Shown: positions 61,421-64,000 of the stretch, one piece after another
Layout of the letters: every line of letters begins with the position of its first letter
Position numbering within the stretch: position 1 is the first letter of the stretch
NCBI RefSeq assembly: GCF_016907235.1
Contig: NZ_JAFBBO010000001.1
Span: 992,001-1,056,000 of the forward strand
DNA length: 64,000 nt
Origin: Oerskovia jenensis
GTDB taxonomy: Bacteria > Actinomycetota > Actinomycetes > Actinomycetales > Cellulomonadaceae
Direction: 5' to 3'
Translations under genes and position numbers: made by a program
The notes under the pieces: model-generated
What the model saw: only the letters and a program-made list of their open reading frames with translations
Told to the model about the DNA's origin: nothing
Databases searched by the model: none

Positions 61421-62293
61421 TCAACGACGCGGCTCCCACCGCATGTACCGGGTCGCGAGCCACGCGCCGAGCACGCACCAGGCGGCCAGGACCGCGAGGG
61501 GCTCCGCCGCCAGGGCGAACGTCTCCCCGAAGCCCACCGCGACGCCGTCGGGACCGAGACCCGTGAGGCCGATCGTCAGGAGCTCGGCGACCGGGTGCAG
61601 GGGCGTGAGCTCGGCGAGGGTCTGGACGCGCTCGGGGAGCAACGTGAGCGGGAGCGTCGTCCCGGACAGGAGCAGCGCGAGCGCCATGATCGGCAGCGTC
61701 GAGAGCTGCGCGGACTCGAGCGTGCGAGTGAACGCGGTGCTCGCGGCCGCGAGCGCCGTGAAGACGAACGTCCCCCCGAGGACCGCGACGAGCAGCAGCA
61801 GGACGTTCGCCGGGGCGTCGAGCCCGATCCAGAGCGCGATCGCGACCCCACCCAGGACGAGCTGTCCCAGCATGGTCACGACCGCGGGCGTCGCGGCTCC
61901 CGCCAGGATCTCCGCGTCGGAGCACTGCCCGGTCCGCAGCCGCTTGAGCACGAGCTCCTCGCGCCGGGCCACGTAGGCGCTGGCCAGGTTGTAGTAGACG
62001 ACGAACATGAGGGCGAAGCAGACGAGGCTCGTGAGCGCGAACGCGCCGATGATCGAGTCTCCCGCGTCGTCGCCCACGAAGGCCCCGAACGCGCCCGAGA
62101 AGTGCAGGAAGGCCACCATGGCCGGGGCGAGCAGCACCCCGTTGAACAGGGCCGTCCGGTTGCGCAGGAGGAGGGTGGTCTCGGCGCGGACGAGCGCGGA
62201 GACGCGGCGCAGCGAGCCGGTGAGGCCGCTCGCTGCTCGCGGCGTCGACCGGGCGCCCGGGGCGCGGGTCGAGGTGGGGGCGAGGGTGGTCAT
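61421..62293 (-). CDS. ABC-2 type transporter permease
   Basis: 290 aa, six helices, with RAETTLLLRNRTALFNGVLLAPAMV at the N-terminus and a VLKRLRTGQCSDAEILAG cytoplasmic stretch typical of ABC-2 permeases (drug, lipid or peptide export). Overlaps the ATPase gene by 4 bases. Confidence 0.88.
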   Translation of the reverse strand: MTTLAPTSTRAPGARSTPRAASGLTGSLRRVSALVRAETTLLLRNRTALFNGVLLAPAMVAFLHFSGAFGAFVGDDAGDSIIGAFALTSLVCFALMFVVYYNLASAYVARREELVLKRLRTGQCSDAEILAGAATPAVVTMLGQLVLGGVAIALWIGLDAPANVLLLLVAVLGGTFVFTALAAASTAFTRTLESAQLSTLPIMALALLLSGTTLPLTLLPERVQTLAELTPLHPVAELLTIGLTGLGPDGVAVGFGETFALAAEPLAVLAAWCVLGAWLATRYMRWEPRR

Positions 62294-63321
62294 GCGGCAC
62301 GCTCCGTCGGGTCGGTGGTGGACGCGGACGCGGTGCGGGCGGCGCCCGGCCCGTCCGCGATGGCGAGGAACGCCTGCTCGAGCGACGCGGGGCGCGCCTC
62401 GATGCGTCCGAAGGTCACGTCGCGGTCGGTCGCCCAGGCGAGCAGCACCGCGAGGCTGCGCTGGAGGTCGCGGGTCGCGATCGCCACGGTGCCGCCCTCG
62501 ACACGCGTGAGCGTCTCCCCGGGCAGCAACGGAAGGTCGGCCAGGTGGGGGCGCACGCTCGCCTCGTCGACGTACACGTGCGCGGGCTCGGCCTCGACGA
62601 TCTCCGCGACCGTCCCCTCCTGCACGATCCGGCCACCGTGCATGATCGCGAGGCGGTCGGCGAGGCGCTCGGCCTCCTCCAGGTAGTGGGTCGTCAGGAC
62701 GACGGTCGTGCCGTCGTCGAGCAGTCCCCGGACCAGGTCCCAGGCCGAGCGGCGGCTCTCGGGGTCGAGCCCCGTGGTCGGCTCGTCGAGGAACAGGACC
62801 TCGGGGCGACCGAGGAGCGCCAGGGCGAGGTCCAGACGGCGTCGCTCACCACCCGAGAGCGAGCTCACCGTGACGTCGGCGCGGCCGCGCAGCGCGACGA
62901 GGTCGAGGGCCTCCTCGACGCGGCGGGGCGCGGCGAGCGTCCCGGCCCACATGCGCGCGGTCTCGATCGCCGTCAGGTCGGACGGGAAGCCCGCCTCCTG
63001 CAGCATGATCCCGATGCGAGGGCGGACCTGGGCGCGCTGGCGGTAGGGGTCCTTGCCGAAGACCTGGACCGTGCCGCCCGTGGGGCGAGCCAGCCCCTCG
63101 ACGACCTCGAGGAGCGAGGTCTTGCCCGCGCCGTTGGTCCCGAGGAGTGCGAAGAGCTCGCCGCGCCGGACCTGGAGGTCCACGCCCGCGACGGCCTCGA
63201 AGCCCGTGGCGCCGCGAGAGCTGCTCGCGTAGCGGCGGCGTAGGCCGCGCACGTCGATGACGAGGTCGTCCCGGGAGGCAGCGCGGCCCGGGGCGCCGCT
63301 GCCGAAGGTGTCGTTGTCCAT
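62290..63321 (-). CDS. ABC transporter ATP-binding protein (exporter)
   Basis: 343 aa. Walker A LLGTNGAGKTSL, Q-loop ILQEAGFPSD, signature VSSLSGGERRRLDLALALLG, Walker B LFLDEPTTGLDP, H-loop LTTHYLEEAE; the C-terminal regulatory segment (about 240-330) is as in DrrA/CcmA-like exporters. GGAGG lies just before ATG 63321. Controlled presumably by the two-component system behind it. Confidence 0.92.
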   Translation of the reverse strand: MDNDTFGSGAPGRAASRDDLVIDVRGLRRRYASSSRGATGFEAVAGVDLQVRRGELFALLGTNGAGKTSLLEVVEGLARPTGGTVQVFGKDPYRQRAQVRPRIGIMLQEAGFPSDLTAIETARMWAGTLAAPRRVEEALDLVALRGRADVTVSSLSGGERRRLDLALALLGRPEVLFLDEPTTGLDPESRRSAWDLVRGLLDDGTTVVLTTHYLEEAERLADRLAIMHGGRIVQEGTVAEIVEAEPAHVYVDEASVRPHLADLPLLPGETLTRVEGGTVAIATRDLQRSLAVLLAWATDRDVTFGRIEARPASLEQAFLAIADGPGAARTASASTTDPTERAA

Positions 63322-63387
63322 GCCTCCAGCCTGGCGCCGACAGGAGAGGTCAGGCAGTGCGCCCCGTCACCCGTTCCGTCGGGTTCG

Positions 63388-63654
63388 TCACCGGTGCTCG
63401 GTGACGTTTGTCATGTCGTCCGCGCCGGTGTCCGCGCTGGTGACCGAGGCCGCCGGTGCGACCGAGGCCCCCGGGCCGGCGTCCGTCGCGGGCGTGCTCC
63501 CGCCGGTCCCCGCGGGTGCGCTCAGCGCGAGCCCGCCCAGGGTCAGGACGCTGAAGGTGAGCGCTCCCGCTCCCCAGGTCAGCGCCCGCCGACGGGGCGC
63601 GCGCGGTTCGGGGGTGTTCTCGGGGGACGTCTCGGACGGCCGCTCGCTCGACAT
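63388..63654 (-). CDS. small single-pass membrane protein
   Basis: 88 aa: polar N-terminus, Arg-rich PRRRALTWGAGALTFSVLTLGG leading into a hydrophobic helix (about 24-46), and an Ala/Thr/Ser/Asp-rich exported tail. GGAGGAG precedes ATG 63654 by 4 bases. It starts the five-gene unit, 66 bases before the ABC ATPase gene. Function unknown; could be an accessory or immunity-like partner of the exporter. Confidence 0.6.
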   Translation of the reverse strand: MSSERPSETSPENTPEPRAPRRRALTWGAGALTFSVLTLGGLALSAPAGTGGSTPATDAGPGASVAPAASVTSADTGADDMTNVTEHR

Positions 63655-63756
63655 GTCGCTCCTCCAGCCCGGGCGAGCCGTTCGCCCGTGCCCCCACTGT
63701 GGTCCCCGGACCTGCGCGGAGGATGACGTGAGCCTGTGGAACGCCTGGGAGGACGA

Positions 63757-63798
63757 CGACGGGCGCGGTGCGTGCCGTCGCACGTACCGCGCCCGTCG
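63757..63798 (-). terminator. terminator after murA
   Basis: CGACGGGCGCGGT (63757-63769) and ACCGCGCCCGTCG (63786-63798) are perfect complements around a 16-base loop, 48 bases past the murA stop on the minus strand. Confidence 0.82.
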
Positions 63799-63845
63799 GG
63801 TGTCGGGACCCTCCGATCGGCCCTGCGGCCGCCGGAGGAGCCGGG

Positions 63846-64000
63846 TCAGCCGCGGCTGACGTCCGCGCCCAGCGCCTCGAGCTTGTCCTGGAAGTACTCG
63901 TACCCGCGGTCGATCAGACCGATCCCCCGCACGGTCGAGGTGCCCTTGGCCGCGAGCGCCGCGATGAGGTGGCTGAACCCGCCGCGCAGGTCCGGGACCT
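63846..64000 (-). CDS. murA: UDP-N-acetylglucosamine 1-carboxyvinyltransferase, C-terminal 50 residues (partial)
   Basis: The visible end reads VPDLRGGFSHLIAALAAKG and IGLIDRGYEYFQDKLEALG before TGA, which is the conserved MurA C-terminus (DLRxG and the final dimer/helix region). It transfers enolpyruvyl from PEP to UDP-GlcNAc, the first committed peptidoglycan step. The gene continues past the window's right edge. Confidence 0.88.
   Translation of the reverse strand, partial: VPDLRGGFSHLIAALAAKGTSTVRGIGLIDRGYEYFQDKLEALGADVSRG

Overview
The window is high-GC chromosomal DNA from an actinobacterium, most likely a Micrococcales member of the Cellulomonas/Oerskovia/Cellulosimicrobium/Sanguibacter type. 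The evidence is very strong G/C third-position bias, many GTG and TTG starts, frequent leaderless starts with a TAnnnT box 6-8 bases ahead, an actinobacterial RNase E/G with a huge Ala/Pro/Arg-rich N-terminus, and the actinobacterial clusters coaD-sepIVA-yceD-rpmF-rnc-fpg and murA-plsC-gpsA-ddl-DUF3515-thiL. I see no prophage, transposase, CRISPR array or rRNA. It is a mostly core-genome region with several accessory inserts.

Layout. 0-5.7 kb: an FAD oxidoreductase/fatty-acid methyltransferase pair (candidate 10-methyl-fatty-acid synthesis), two small hypotheticals, a small membrane protein behind a perfect Rex-type operator, and an ATP-grasp enzyme. 5.7-9.4 kb: a glycine betaine/choline-type ABC importer whose ATPase gene diverges from the permease and binding-protein genes. 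9.4-12.7 kb: a MarR regulator with a flavoprotein, a divergent SnoaL-like gene and a P-loop kinase. 12.7-17.3 kb: acetate-type symporter with DUF485, trmB, and a TrpB2-type tryptophan synthase beta chain preceded by what looks like a classical trp leader peptide and attenuator. 17.3-18.9 kb: two tRNA-Lys(CUU), a GroES-like protein, Bcp peroxiredoxin and tRNA-Leu(UAG). 18.9-26.1 kb: an orphan 440-aa protein, an isoaspartyl-methyltransferase-like protein, thymidine kinase, a GNAT and RNase E/G.

26.4-33 kb: a second Rex-type operator followed by cydABDC (cytochrome bd and its assembly exporter). 33-37.7 kb: M20 dipeptidase, a small membrane protein and a frameshifted amino-acid permease, divergent from a 2-hydroxyacid dehydrogenase. 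37.7-43.3 kb: fpg, rnc, rpmF, yceD, sepIVA-like, coaD, a GNAT, rsmD. 43.4-48 kb: recG and a DAK2/FakA-like gene, divergent from rpmB. 48-50.5 kb: XRE-cupin regulator divergent from a thioredoxin-reductase-like flavoprotein, then a GNAT. 50.6-64 kb: thiL, DUF3515 lipoprotein, ddl, gpsA, plsC and the end of murA, interrupted by two inserts: one of acyl-CoA-dehydrogenase-like, trans-sulfuration, membrane and AMIN-like lipoprotein genes, and one of a two-component system with an ABC-2 exporter and a small membrane peptide.

The most useful observations are the trp attenuator in front of trpB2, two Rex-type operators (one expected before cydA, one before an uncharacterised membrane protein), a substrate-binding protein whose lobes appear circularly permuted, and an orphan protein with a glycine-rich hydrophobic core beside tRNA-Leu. 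All functional calls rest on reading motifs by eye; no database search was run.
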